NCBI GenBank assembly: GCA_001949185.1
Contig: BDGG01000004.1
Span: 2,598,278 to 2,662,277 of the forward strand
Reading direction: 5' to 3'
Length of the DNA stretch: 64,000 nt
DNA from: Ramazzottius varieornatus
Lineage: Eukaryota; Tardigrada; Eutardigrada; Parachela; Ramazzottiidae
The position numbers and the translations under genes were made by a program. The notes beneath the pieces are model-generated. The model did no database searches and was not told the DNA's origin. It worked only from the letters and a program-made list of their open reading frames with translations. Positions within the stretch are counted from its first letter, which is position 1, and the number at the start of each line of letters is the position of its first letter. Positions 1-16,495 of the stretch are shown piece after piece.

Positions 1-230
1 AGAAAGTCAGTGGAAATTACGTGTCAAAAGACGCAAGGGCTATAAAAAAGCGACAATAGTAGCAGACTTGCTCATTGAGATAAGAGTTAAAAACAACACT
101 TGAAGGTCACAACTAAATGCACTCGCAGAAGCTACGAATAGTTGGGTTGTGGAACGAGAAGAGGCTATGTTAGGAAGGCGAACACACGTGGCACCTGAGC
201 TGCACCGGTAATAGCGACCCCTCTGAGTTT

Positions 231-2342
231 TCAAGTGGACGACTGAGCCTTGTATTTCGAGAACAGATTGTAGAGGACTCGAAGTGTGGACTTGAGATCC
301 AGGTTGACGATGTCTGTTCAGAAAGCACAACATCAGCAAAAACAGTCCACCGAAAACGTAACAATGCTGTACCACGTACAAAATGAATGCAAAGTTTCAA
401 CTAACCTTCTGGACGAGCTCGAGGTCTGGGCAAGCCACCATCTTGCATCAGTTCGAATGCGAAAGTAACATTATGCACCTTCAAAGAGGTTCGCGTTATT
501 CCCAGCAGTCTCGAATCTGCAGACAAGTACTAAGCAGTTGCATATTGAACAGTCGTACTTTCTGGTCAACCGTAGACGGAGCCGAATAGTAGTCGTACAA
601 GGGAACGAAGTACCCTTCTAACAAACCGATCAACAGGATCAAGTACACTCCGTCGTGAAACTACAAGATAGACTTCTACTATATAGAGCAATAAACTTCA
701 TCGCAGAGTCTTCGTCGAGTACCGAACTTTGGGCTATCATTATAGCGGACAAACCTGCGTTTCGAGGTCGCTGACTTCCAGACTCAGCTGCTCCAAACTT
801 TGATTCACGAACATCAACAATCGCTGTAAAAGAAGCACGACCTAAGTCAAAGGCCAATGATCATTACTAAGACTACTTTGCGAACTCACCTTCTTCACTA
901 CGTTGAGCTTGTCGGGGGCGTGATCGAATAAAGTATCGAAGGCATCACGTTCTACAAACACGAAAGGTCTTTGTGGTTCTCGAACTATCAAAACGGTTTT
1001 CGGTTGTCTGCCAACTTACCTTGACGTAATCCCCATTCACTAAAAACGACACGAAAATCATGAAAACGAATGGCGCCGGTAGAATTATGTAAGTAATCTG
1101 AAGGTATACGGTACGAACTCGTAAGTGGCGGTGATCTCTTCGATCATTTGTCGTCGATGTAACAAGCCATCTCGCTTCTGCGATAGAAAACTACGTTTTT
1201 AAGGGAATCAGCCACTCGGAAAATGTCTTTGGGCTTACCTGGACCGCGGTAACTCTGACACTGACGTTCTCGGGGAAACGAACCGGGGCGCGGTAGAAAC
1301 GGGCCAAGGCCACCAACAGATGAAGCATCGCGACAAGGTACTTGGAGTGGATAGCTGTAACACACAGACAGATGCCGTAGTCAAAGACCATTCATATCGG
1401 TAGATTATCAGCCGGAATATTAATGGTATTAGGCTAGTGGCTGTATATTGCTTACTGTCCACTGTCCATTTTGGATTCTGCCATTGCTGTACTTGCAAAA
1501 TTCGGTTGGCTTCGTCCAGAATTACTTTCAATTTCTGTTTCTGTCCCTCTTCCGTCTGGGTCACTTCCGGTATCTCCACTTTGATGTTCTCGAGCTTCTC
1601 TGCAATAGGCAACCAAACTCAGTTCCAATCACGTAAGACCGTGATCAGTGCGGCTACGTCTGCTCTGGAACGTCTAGATGGTTTGCGGTGCTGAGCACAT
1701 CTTTGACACAGAGCACCTTATTCACACTAACCAATAAGCTTCTGCAAGACCTGCCCGTCAAACAGATCTTCTTCCAAGGGATGTTTCACGATGATACGAT
1801 GGGAGGCGAGCTCGTCGTTGATCCAGTCGATCAGAACCTGAAGCAAAGTAAGAATGTATCCGTATATGCCTCGGGGTGCGTTAATTCCGCGGACCGTACT
1901 AACACACAAGTATAAGGCCTTATGCGATGCTCGCGAGAAGATTTCCCTTTCACTTACCTGGACCAGCTCTTTCACTTTCGGGTCCTCTCGAGATGCTGGA
2001 TCAACCATGTATCGCTCTTCACCCTCCTCTGTAACATATGGGAACTTTATAAGGCTGAAGGTATAATTATGGACTGCAGCATCATTCTCTAGTACGTGAA
2101 GACCGGACTCTAGTTGGCTACGTACGAAGTTGGGCATCAAGAGACACTGCGCCGATGTTTGGTGGGCTTCCAGGAGAGTCGATGGCATACCTGCCTTCCT
2201 GTTCCACATCGAAAACTGCAAAATGTAAATACAAATGCGATAAGGATGCATGTGCGGGCATCAACAACTGTCTAACTAACGACTCCTAGTTTCCAGATGG
2301 GAAAGGCTATCTCTTACCGGGGTAGGCTGTACGTCGAGGCAT
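231..2342 (-). CDS. Parvin (actopaxin/affixin), multi-exon
   Basis: Parvin is the actin-binding, ILK-binding scaffold of integrin adhesions (ILK-PINCH-parvin complex). Read on the minus strand, the exons give the linker MVDPASREDPKVKELVQ, then first calponin-homology (CH) domain segments VLIDWINDELASHRIIVK and EEDLFDGQVLQKL near 1730-1850. LLVALARFYRAPVRFPENVS follows near 1270-1330. The second CH domain contains DAFDTLFDHAPDKLNVVKK (900-945), RLLMFVNQSLEQLSLEVSDL (about 770-830), HDGVYLILLIGLLEGYFVP (about 605-660) and FAFELMQDGGLPRPRARPE (about 410-460). The last exon, LDLKSTLRVLYNLFSKYK, ends in TGA at 231-233. Order and spacing match full-length parvins. The start is uncertain: an ATG at 2342 (MPRRTAYP, then a GTAAGA donor) is the best candidate, but the short exons between it and the linker exon do not resolve cleanly in phase. 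The gene is divergent from the SWSAP1-like gene. Confidence 0.93.
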
Positions 2343-2763
2343 CTTCCTCTCCACAATCGGCGAACACGAGGAACCAGAATCAAATAAGCCCCAAATGCAG
2401 ACGCGAAGTTCCGTGGTATCACTGGTATGGCTAATTAGCGATTCTTTCGCGAAGATCCAAGCTGACCATATAAGGACAACCCAATACTAACAGCTCGTGC
2501 CGTTTGGAATGATCGGCGTGCCAGGAAGTATCCATCTGACATGAACATGGCTCGCCATTTGGGTAATCTAGGCTGGAACAAATAATCATACGGTGCACTG
2601 ACTGCACTGTACGTACTTTGGTTTGTTTTGGTTTTCCTCAGATTTATCTGTTCCTCCATTCACTTCTGGATCCCAGCCGCCTGCGTAGGACGCTCGATGA
2701 TTTCGGCTCTTTGAAGTTTCAGACTTGGTTTCACATTCCCCACACGGATGAATACTTGCAGGA
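2343..2763. promoter_or_regulatory. Divergent intergenic region, parvin / SWSAP1-like
   Basis: This 421 bp stretch separates the proposed start codons of two genes transcribed away from each other, so it should hold both promoters and 5' UTRs. I see no convincing TATA box and no further ORF. Confidence 0.4.
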
Positions 2764-3707
2764 ATGGAATTAATGCAACCTGAGCTGCAGAAGATTATCG
2801 AGACGGACTGGATATTCCGGACCATCCTTGGCCGTGTGCCGCCATCACATGGAGCGCTCAGCCCATCCACCGGATGCGTGTCCGTGTTTGTGGGAGATCC
2901 GGACAGCCTTCTAGTTGCCCGCTCACTCATGTTCCAAGCTGCGCTTTCTGTGTGTGACACCGGAGGAAACGCCGTTTACTTCACACCCACCAGATGGGTC
3001 AGCCTGCCCGTGAAGATGTGTGAGATACCGTATCCGGACTTGTCCTCACTGCGAAGACTAAAGATGGTGTACCGGACCAACCCACGGGATACAGTTCGAG
3101 CTTTACTGGAAGACATCAAGAAAACGTCTGGCACTATGCTCCTGTTCGTCTGCATCGAAGATCTGACAGCCATGTGCCGTGCTGTCGCAAGGAAAACCGT
3201 AAGCCTGACTGGAAACACGCACCCATTGGTATCGTGTCTAACGGAAGTTTCTTTCAGGACTGGAGTGTTGTAAAGTCGATGGCGTCCGTTTTGTGTTCCC
3301 TGGAAGAAGTTGTCCTCTCAGCTCGCTTAACAGGGTAAACAACAGTGCTACCTTCGCCGGTATCCGGTTTTGCCTGTAAAATTGGCAGATACGGTAAATA
3401 TTCGCTGCTATCGCGCAGAACGTGATCGCACACGTGAAGTATAGCTCCGGTCCGGTTTCACTGCCTGCGTAACCCCTACGGGAGTGCACCGTCGCGTACG
3501 TATACGTACTGCGCGATAGCATCAAATATTCACAGCAACTGCTAACGGAATGTGATCGCAGTTACTCCTGTTACTTTCAGTGGTTCCCTGCGAATAGTGG
3601 GCTGGATGGATAAAAGCATGGAGCTTCAGTGCAAAGAGGTATTCCAACGATTTGGAGTTCAGACTAGCCATTTGACGGGTAAGTACTGTGCGCTGTTACT
3701 TTGGTAA
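2764..3707 (+). CDS. SWSAP1-like RecA-fold protein (Shu-complex type), probable
   Basis: SWSAP1 pairs with SWS1/ZSWIM7 as a RAD51-paralogue complex promoting homologous recombination. Exon 1 (2764-3198) encodes a one-domain protein. A glycine-containing turn (VFVGDPDSLLVARSL, about residues 40-55) sits where the Walker A loop belongs but lacks GxxxxGK[ST]. The strand AVYFTPTRWVSLP then aligns with the VLFLTRRPLQSMP segment of human SWSAP1, and TMLLFVCIEDL with its LLLLDGLEEYL Walker B strand. Phase-consistent splicing continues through 3258-3333 (DWSVVKSMASVLCSLEEVV) and about 3578-3707 (GGSLRIVGWMDKSMELQ), stopping at TAA 3705-3707. A strong GTAAGT at the exon end could instead lead to a further exon I cannot place. 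Identification rests on remembered similarity and length; another RecA-like family is possible. Confidence 0.5.
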
Positions 3708-3769
3708 ACGACTGTGATGAACAACACAAAGTCTCCGTTAAAACGAGACTTGTCCAAAACAATTACTTC

Positions 3770-3922
3770 AAAATCCCGATCATTTCGAACAAAATTTGAG
3801 TACAAAGTACAAGCGTGCATTTGTACCCTAGGGCATAGTAGGGCATATGGTAAACAATATCTATGCCCTAGGGTACAAATTCACGCACGTAGTCAGATTT
3901 TGTTCGAAATGATCAGGATTTT
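3770..3922. repeat. Foldback palindromic element
   Basis: The left arm (about 3770-3838) and right arm (about 3861-3922) are near-perfect inverted copies. Each outer end contains ATCATTTCGAACAAAAT and each inner end GTACCCTAGGGCATAG or its complement, with about 22 bp between. Such arms form a long hairpin typical of small foldback or MITE-like elements. There is no coding capacity. Confidence 0.8.
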
Positions 3923-3989
3923 AAAGCATAAGGAAGTCTAGCGCAAGCAAGACCTCCTGACAAAGTCCCTTCAAATCGGGGGTATGCCC

Positions 3990-4458
3990 TTACATAGATC
4001 GCGCTGGTTCTCCGAGGGTTTCCGACGTGGCCATCTGAATACGGGTATCTTGATTTGCAGCCACTACGGATACAGTCAGAGCACAGTTGTTTGGACCGAC
4101 CGGAAAAGATACGCCAGTGCACGAAATATCGCTGAGCGTTACACCGGAAGGATTGAAGTATGAAAAATTGCCTCGCGTGGATGTGAAAGATACTTCCGGT
4201 GACAACGGGATCGATAGCTGAGTATGGGATGAGAGGGACTAGAACTGCAAGTACGACAAACTTGCTCGACTCAACGTCTTTCACTTCGCGTTGTCGTCCA
4301 ACAGGTCGCCGTAGTCCTACGTTTCCCCTTCTCTGTGCCACTAGTCCTCCGAAATCAATATGGGAAAGCCCACCGAGAATCTTCTCACGATCACATGAAA
4401 TTTTGCAGGCTGAAAAATCGTGTTTGATGGGTAAACAGTCGTTAAGAAAGTCGCACAT
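3990..4458 (-). CDS. Unassigned small gene, possible two-exon
   Basis: I do not recognise this gene. An open minus-strand frame from an ATG at 4458 (MCDFLNDCLPIK) runs through LGGLSHIDFGGLVAQRR to GLRRPVGRQRE. An 84-nt intron (GTGAAA...CTCAG) would join it in phase to a last exon LSIPLSPEVSFTSTRGNF ... NCALTVSVVAANQDTRIQM with a stop at 3990. Alternatively, without splicing there, the first frame continues into a hydrophobic stretch, FVVLAVLVPLIPYSAI, which could be a membrane segment. The last exon has the composition of a beta-rich lumenal or extracellular domain, but no family is assigned. It would be divergent from TMIE. Confidence 0.35.
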
Positions 4459-4636
4459 TTTCGCAAACAGAGCGCGGTGTCTTGCTGGTTGCTTTCTCTG
4501 GCGGATCTCAACGTCCCACACGCAGTAAGGGGACCCGGAGGCATTAACCTACCCGTCACACCTCGAAAGAACGATAGTTGTGCACTGTTATTACTTCGCC
4601 GGTCAGCTCATGAAAGAAGATTAGCTCTCTAGGAAG

Positions 4637-5198
4637 ATGGCCGCCACTACGGCGGCACCACGAACTTTCTGGGAGGAATTCAAGGTGTGGAATATTGTCC
4701 AAGTGGGCTGGTTCGCTCTGAGGACTATTGAGGCCCTCGAACCGCTTTCTACTGCCAGTAGCCCACCATCATGCAGCTTTTCTGCGAAATAATCTTGCTG
4801 TTCTGTCTTGCAGTATGTGCAAAGTGACTCTCCGGTTCTGGGGATGCAATTATGGCACCTGGTTGCCATCATCGTAATGGGAATCTGCGTGATGTGTAAG
4901 TTCCAACCCACTTAGCATTCCAGTACTGTAATACATTGATGGTCTGACTAACCACTTATGAGTTGTTGTCCGCGTTAAATTGGTTTTTGTTCCTTCATTA
5001 GTGTCGGTGGTGTGTTGCTTTATTGACTGGAGGATACCAAGGACCCGGAAGGAAATAGAACTGGACCGGCAGCTGCGTCACATGGCGGAGCAGTACGCCG
5101 AGCAAGTGATGAATAAAATGAAGGAAGAAGAAAACCGCAACGAGGAAGACATGCCGGAAAGTCAAAAGAAGAAAGTAACTCCCGTTTTCAAAGTCTGA
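4637..5198 (+). CDS. TMIE homologue (transmembrane inner ear protein)
   Basis: TMIE is a small subunit of the TMC mechanotransduction channel complex. Three exons splice in phase: 4637 to about 4684 (MAATTAAPRTFWEEFK), about 4815-4890 (YVQSDSPVLGMQLWHLVAII, then the membrane helix) and about 5002-5198. The diagnostic block is MQLWHLV, a hydrophobic helix, CCFIDWRIPRTRKEIE, which aligns with MRLWHVV, helix, CCVFNCRVPRTRKEIE of vertebrate TMIE. The tail is a charged, lysine- and glutamate-rich coiled-coil-like segment ending KKKVTPVFKV, as in the family. The protein is shorter than human TMIE because it lacks a signal-peptide-like N terminus and has a shorter lysine tail. The start lies in a good context, AAGATGGCC. 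Confidence 0.9.
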
Positions 5199-6579
5199 TG
5201 CCGAAGGTGTCGTCCGGGCTCCTTCGCAGGCCACACCGCGCTGTTGTTCGAAAGGTACATGATCATGACCTGTCTAACGTGCACTGCTGCTTCTGCGCTG
5301 TGTCCTTCCTTGTACCGGTATTCTGATTTATTGGAACGAGCGATATGGAAATTGTCGATTCAAATTTTATCACGAGAGGGTATGGCTTATGCCTTATATA
5401 AGCGGTCTTTTCTTCTTGTAAACACCACGGCAAATGAAACAGGGTTACCGTCGTGTCGTCGTAGAATGTGTGAACTAACTTATGATGTTGCAGGAAAGGC
5501 TTTGTTACAGGTTTCCGTGGCTCTGGCTGACTCACGGCTCACGATTCACCACAGTAACCGCACATGTGTCTATTCCGCTGCAAGGTGATGATCGCGCACG
5601 AGTGCCTGCGTGTTAGGCAAAGTCCACCTGCGCAGAATCATCGCGGTATATAGCTTTTCGGTGAATACTAGCGTGCAACGAGTTGCCAGTAGTTCCGACC
5701 TCAAGATAACTCGCTGTGGTTTTATTCGACGATCACTAAGCCGTCAAAATGATAAAATTTCCTTATCGATCTTTAGTGGGCTTCTCACTGATAGTTTGGG
5801 AAAAACTGGCGGGCTTTCAGCTTGGCTATAGGGAAAACGATCGATAGTTCATCCTGATTTCGTTCACGTGGTCGGTGTATACTGGATTTCAAAATGACTG
5901 CGCACTAGTGACCTCGTACTTTGAATTTGAGAGCGTTAGTGCAATGCTTGGTCAGACTCTGCGATGAGATCATACAGATCCATGGCTCACGCAAGACTGC
6001 CTTTCAGACAATGATGACAATCCAAATTACTGGTACAGCAAATACAGGGAATGATTTCAAAATGACCACGGCGATAACAAGTGTAAATTCTGCTGGGAAT
6101 TTCTGTTAAAATATAGAGAAAGGGCGTATACCATGGAAGGGTTTTATCGCCATGGTGTAGATGACGTCATCAGAGCACACAAAGCGTCGTAGCGCGAACG
6201 AGATGCCTGTTCCGACTGCAATGAGCTCAGCCAACTTATAAGTCTGACAGGCCAGCACCGCCCTGTCGCATCAATCTGCTCATTTGGTCCGTGGCTCCGT
6301 GCCAGCGAGGCTGTTGAAAGTTCAAACTACACTGCGCGTGCCTCGCAAGCAGTTGATATGGAAGAACCCTCTTTCTAAAAATATCTTACTTTAGCCAGTG
6401 GAATATTCTATTTTCCTGAAAGGACTTGTAGTAAGATCGACCTGTGATTAGGACGTCCTCGTGAAGTTTGGTGGATTTTTCTTTGGCCAGAGCAGATAGA
6501 ACTCTTCGTCCTTGTCGATCGCGTTCACGTGTCGACAGTCAATGATTTTACGTGTCGACAGTCAATGAAACTCAAGTCG
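5199..6579. other. Intergenic, no gene recognised
   Basis: About 1.4 kb between TMIE and the phosphatase. Short ORFs occur on both strands, but none has splice-supported continuation or a recognisable motif. It must hold the TMIE 3' UTR and the phosphatase promoter. The only structure I see is a tandem duplication at 6529-6567. Confidence 0.5.
6529..6567. repeat. Short direct repeat upstream of phosphatase start
   Basis: The unit ACGTGTCGACAGTCAATGA occurs twice, about 22 bp apart, ending some 13 bp before the phosphatase ATG. It probably lies in the promoter or 5' UTR. Confidence 0.7.
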
Positions 6580-8332
6580 ATGGCAACTCCAACGAAAATT
6601 TATCTGATGGATCCTCCGGAACTGGCCACACTCCTGGAGACGTCCGTTAATAAGGTAAGTTGATGGGAATATGAACGAAGTTCAGGATGGAATTTTAAGT
6701 CATAATTATGGTTTGTTTACCGTTTTGATTGTTGATTGTTGGTCCTTTCTCACCCCGAGTTTTTTGTCACAGGTATTGCTACTGGATAGCCGCTCTTGCT
6801 TCGAACATAACAATGGGAAGATTAGGAGGTCGTTACACATAGTCAGTTCGAGCATGATCAAGCGGCGGTTGCAGACAGATAAGGTAACTATCCAGACTGG
6901 TGCCGCATCTTTTCTCAACGTAACGATCGCCAAAACTGTATCTGATGAAGAACCTTCTCACTTGCCGTTGCAGGTTAAGATCCTGGAACTTCTCCATCTG
7001 TCCGCAGATTCTGTCAAGGATATCAGACATGTCGTCGTTTATGACCAGAGTAGTAGCGACTTGTCTTCGCTTTGTCCCGACAGTTTCACGACGTTAGTCC
7101 TGTCGAAGCTCGCGAACCATTTCCCTTCGTCCGTCCATCTTCTCAAAGGTACGAACCCACAGACGGTTTCTCCTTATGTTCGTGACTTTGGAAACAAGTA
7201 CGCTAACTCTGTTCTTGTATGTGGACAGGAGGTTTCGCAAAGTTTCTCACTTTGTATCCTGAAGAGTGTGTCCAGTCGTCAGAGGCGAAGCCCGCTCCTT
7301 GTCCGTCCGTCGAGCCGGGAGAGCTCATCCGCGCTTGTGGACCCACGCAGATTTTCCCGCATGTTTATCTAGGTTCCGAGAAGGATGCCTTGTCGTTAGA
7401 TACCATCAAGGTATCGCCAAATTACTCCCCAGTTCCTCATATTGTCCGCACTCACTAACTTATCTGGTTGTCTTATTGTTATTACCGAGAACAGCTGAAT
7501 GAACAAAGAATGTTGGTCCTTAGGCAAGGAAGATCAGTCATGTTCTCAACGTCAGCATGACTTGTCCGAAAGCTGACTTCATTCAGGAGGCCAACTTTAT
7601 GCGGATAGCCGTCAACGATACCTGTACTGACAAGCTGCTGTGTCACTTTATCAAGGCCTTCAAGTTCTTAGGTACGTGCACGGCTCTAACAGTCTGCACT
7701 TGACTGTCAAGTAATCTTTTCAAGTTCCCGCATCCTCATTAGATTACTTCGCTTTCAGACGATGTAAAGCGTTCGAACGGTTGTGCTCTGATTCATTGTA
7801 TGGCCGGCGTCTCGCGTTCTCCGACGCTCGCAGTAGCCTACGTTATGAAATGTAACCGCATGCCATACGATGAAGCTTACAGGTTCGTGGAAAACATTCA
7901 CTGTAACTTCCATTCCCATGTTCAAATCCAGACTGGTTCAAAGTTCGATTGTTTCATCGAGCGTGATCAGTCTGACATTCGGTCGAACTAGTGAACTAAG
8001 CGGTTGGTTTCCTCAATAGGTTTGTGAAAGACCGAAGACCGGCCATCTCGCCGAACTTGAACTTCTTAGGACAGCTTTTGGAGTTCGACAAGTGTCAGAA
8101 GGAACACCGCACAGTTCCGACGTATCCTTCGGAGCGAGCCGAAGAGAAGTACAACACCAGCGGACCATGCAAGCGGCAGTGCAAGCGACTCGCGGACATT
8201 CGAAGTTTGTCCAGCAGTAAGCTCTGTCTAGATATTCAGACAGCAGTCAAAAACGGATGCAAAGCAACATCAGATAACGGGAAGGACGACCTTTCTCCGT
8301 CGTCGGTGATCTCAAAGCTTAGTATTACTTGA
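6580..8332 (+). CDS. MAP-kinase phosphatase, DUSP8/16-like dual-specificity phosphatase
   Basis: Dual-specificity phosphatase that dephosphorylates TxY-phosphorylated MAP kinases. Seven exons splice in phase: 6580-6654, 6773-6883, 6974-7148, 7229-7410, 7524-7671, 7759-7882 and 8020-8332. The N-terminal rhodanese (MAPK-docking) domain includes [13 protein letters not shown] and the basic docking stretch [13 protein letters not shown], then [14 protein letters not shown]. The catalytic domain opens [16 protein letters not shown], then [13 protein letters not shown]. It has the active site [10 protein letters not shown] (the HCxAGxSRS signature, with Cys and Arg intact) and [20 protein letters not shown], the DUSP8/16/10-type block. 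The C-terminal tail after the catalytic domain is short, about 80 residues, unlike the long PEST-rich tails of vertebrate DUSP8/16. Tail-to-tail with RBM28. Confidence 0.93.
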
Positions 8333-8578
8333 GTAGGGAATGCAGGAGACCAGCCAACATTAACATTAACATCAGCCTAATCACAGATATAGTAGGGAAG
8401 AACACGGGTGAATGAGTGCTTCTGCGCTCGTCGTACAGTATTTGTTTTTCTTCGCGTTGGTGGAATATCGCTTGTACTGGTGTTTCAGAAACTACTTGTA
8501 ATTACTCATTTGAATGAACCATCCATGTGTAATTTACAGTGAGCAGTATCTGAACATTTGGCATAGGAACTGACAGCA

Positions 8579-10580
8579 TTAGTTTCTCTTCTTTTTTCCG
8601 TTAACTTTAGAGGATTTCTTGCCGAAGTTCTTTTTGCCTGGCTTGGATTTCAGGGGACGCTTTGTGTCGGGTTTCCGATTAGGTTTCGAGAAATCTTTGC
8701 CTTTCGGCGGGAAGCTTTTACCGTCGTCTTTCCGAGGGAATCTAGAGGGGTGTTTGGCGATTACTTTCCGATAGGGCTTCCTAGCTTCTTCGGTCTCCTG
8801 CTGTTGCCGCTTCTCGTGGTTCTTCTTGTCAGCCTTTCTTCTCTGCTTTGGTGTTTCCGCTACGCAGACGGCCAAGGCGCGCTGGTCAATGCTGATACCT
8901 TTCCCAGTCGTCGCTGCTGAAAGGCATTTGTCGGCAGACTCTTTGTCCCGAAACTGCACGAATCCATTGCCTATAATTCAGAAAACACATCACGTCGACA
9001 TTAGCCGTCACGGTCAGCCGTTCTGATATCATAACGCAAGCGATAGTTACCCCTTGAGTGTCCGGAATCCGGATGCGTGCAGACTAGAGCGTACTTCAAA
9101 ACACCGAACTTCTTAAACTCGTCGCGCAGCTGATCTGACGTCGTGTCAAAGGGAATGTTTCTGCAATAACAGCAAGTCTCAGTTAATCGAACGAACAAAC
9201 CAACAAAATATCGGTATTTATCACAACAAAAAATATGACCAAGCTTTTCATTTTTTATCACTTACCGCACGAACAGCGTCCGCCCTTGTTCCACGTCGTT
9301 GATCTTCTTCGGCGCTCTCGGCTTCTTTTTCTCCTTCACATTTGCTTCCTCGTCCACCTCTTCTTCTGTAAACGCATAAACGGTAAAGTTTCGAAAACAC
9401 GAATGCCACGATGGTTTTTGAAGAACATATGAGTGCCTTCATCATTGTCATCATCCTCGTCTTGGTCTGAGCTCGTGTCGTCAGTGGCGTCTGGTGTGGT
9501 ATCTTCGGGACCGTTCTTGCCGGTGAAACGTGACTTTGAGTCTTCATCGTCGTCCATCACACTTTCTTCCGCTTCACCGTCTTCATCACGAAGCGATATT
9601 TTGCCCAAGTCCTCATGCTTTGAAGGTTCGTCTTTCTTTGCTATAAGTATTCCAGGTACTAGGTTTACCGGGAGTTGCGAGATTGAGCGAAAGTAAAGAC
9701 CATGACGAACCTGCTTTCGCTTCCTCGTACCGCGATTTGGCCACTGCCCAGTCGACCGCAATGATCCGATCTGAAACAGTCGGAACAAAAGCCTTGGCTG
9801 ATTCTGTGACCTTGGATGCTTGTATTTCAACTTTCATAGCATCAGGAAGATTTTTTTCCAGCAAAAGACGCTCACCTTTCACTTTGCAGGCATTAAACAT
9901 GTTGACGGCGGTCTCCGCAGAATTGATCGACTGGAACTGGACAAACGCAAAGCCTCTCATCTTTCCATCTGGAGCCGCAAACGCCCATGAGAATAATTAT
10001 TGTTCTCTGGTCGATTCACACACAATGCAATATCATCTCTAAGCGTCTCACGGGATTATCCATTAGAAATGAGTAAAACTTTCTACCGTTTACAACCGCA
10101 CCTTCTTTCAGAGGGATTCTGACTTCGGTTATTTTTCCACACTTTCCCATGAGCGCATGGAGGTCCGACTCTTTAGTCTACGAAAGATAGGCATAATGAA
10201 GGTACAAACTTCGTCCAGGACCTTCGCTAGGACTAGTGAAGCAAAAACTTACGCTGAATGGTAGGTTACGAAGAATGATTCTGCCCATCTTGGATGGCTG
10301 TCGAGGAGGACCGGAAGCTCCGGAGCGGTTTCCGTCAGCTCCGCCGTGAAACTCTAAGTAAAGGAAGCATGCGTCGCACAAGCAGATGCCACAACGAGGA
10401 GAGAAGAACTGTTAACTTACGGTAATGTGGAGCCGTTCTTTCATCTCGGAAGTCTCTCCTGTCGAACGAACGCAGTGGGTATCGCTGGTCGTCATTCCCA
10501 CCGAATGCTGGAGGAAAACGAGAGCCTCCTTGCGATTTCTTCTCAAAATGTTCTCTCCGCTCTCGCCGTGAAAAGTTCAT
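8579..10580 (-). CDS. RBM28 / Nop4-like nucleolar RNA-binding protein
   Basis: RBM28 (yeast Nop4) is a multi-RRM nucleolar protein needed for large-subunit rRNA processing. The minus-strand exons give an N-terminal basic segment (from MNFSRRERREHFEKKSQ) and a first RRM with MGRIILRNLPFS, then TKESDLHALMGKCGKITEVR and RGFAFVQFQSINSAETAVNM. The family signature RIIAVDWAVAKSRYEEA follows (human RBM28 has VDWAVAKDKY). Next is a long acidic linker (about 9430-9620) and a second RRM with TLFVRNIPFDTTSDQL and KFGVLKYALVCTHPDSGHS. A lysine-rich tail ends GKKKRN at 8579. It has fewer RRMs and a shorter tail than human RBM28. The start at 10580 is the first in-frame ATG; the frame is open further upstream. 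Confidence 0.85.
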
Positions 10581-11159
10581 GCCGAACTGTGTTAACCTTG
10601 AGGTGTTACCCTTGAGATGTCCTCCTCCCACAAACTACACGTCCTCCGCTAGCGTCAAAGTCTGAGACGAACGAATCTGTTTTTTTTTCGGACAGAGCTA
10701 CACAGAAAAGAGAAGATAGTCTAGAATCTAGATGGACAAAATTTCAGATAGTGGTCAAATCAAATTTGATTGTTTACTTTTCCGGAGATTGCGAAATCCG
10801 CACTCCGCAAGTGACAAATCGTACTGTTGAGTACGTATGTACTCGGCGGCGACGACGTCAGCACGCAACCCGAGCGTGTTGGTTTGTACAGGGCTCGGCT
10901 TGCTCAATCACCGTATCCCTAAGCATTATGTCAAGCCGTAGGTCTTGCAACTGTTCTATCTAGGGCTCTGAAGAAACAGAAAGACATCCTGCTTTTTGCG
11001 CGAAGACAAAAATCGTCAAGGAGAAATTCCACGAAGGAAGATCCTGTTGTAGTTTTCTTCTAGTCGAAGCTTCGAGGGTCTCATTAGCCATTTTCACCGT
11101 AGTTTCATCGGGACTTGCTGTTGCGACCGTCTGATACATCCGTGATCTCGCATTCCAAG
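10581..11159. promoter_or_regulatory. Divergent promoter region, RBM28 / DDX5-type helicase
   Basis: 579 bp between two head-to-head start codons. It contains a T-rich run (about 10679-10688) and no supported ORF. A shared promoter for two ribosome-biogenesis-linked genes is plausible but inferred. Confidence 0.45.
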
Positions 11160-15734
<4,575 letters not shown>

Positions 15735-16495
15735 TTTAAACTCGCGTTTTCCTTCAGCTCGGTCCTGTCTGTTATTTATACTTTTTGAGCACCGTGATTG
15801 GATATTCGTACTTGGTAGTAGCTGTTTTAGTGTAACCTGCTGTTTTCGAGATCTTGTTCTGACATCAAGACGGATGGTCAGTGTGTTGTTGCAAGTTCCT
15901 GCATGAACATGGAGGATCTGTTGAAGTTGTGCGGCACCTGACTGGAGATGAGAGTTTGCCGGACCGACTACTAGACTGCTTTCTTAGTCATTTTCTTTTT
16001 GCTGCGTGATAAAGGAATTCGAGGCATCAGTTTGGCACAGTATGCGTTTGTTTTCACAGAGGTATGGTGGATCTAGCGTTCAAACTTACTGACTCGCAGC
16101 TCTGCTCGTGATCGTTGTGGAAGAGGTCGGACTTTTAGGTTCCTTGTGCAGGTGCACTAATGCACTTTTAGGTTGCAAGTTACAACTCGCTGTGCTACTA
16201 GCTAAGTTAGCTAGGTGCCACAGTAATCCGTTGATTTTGGATCGGTTGATTGGCGGGGACGTGTGAACTTCGGGTGGTTTTCCCTGTAGTTGTGGAAAGT
16301 TGGAAGTTCTATTGTTCGTCCTCTTCCTGCTTATGGAATGAACTGTCGTCCCTGTCCAGTTTCCCGCGTTAAGTTGGATTTTCGGAATGTGTCTGCAGCA
16401 CTTACCAGGAAGTCTGTTGATAGGCCAGTTATCACCCTTCCGACACTCGTGAGTGAGGGAACCGCATTACAGAAGTATCGACTCGATGGATGACC
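15735..16495. other. Helicase 3' UTR and YBEY promoter region
   Basis: 761 bp between same-strand genes. I see no supported ORF or repeat here; it presumably contains the helicase polyadenylation site and the YBEY 5' UTR. Confidence 0.4.
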
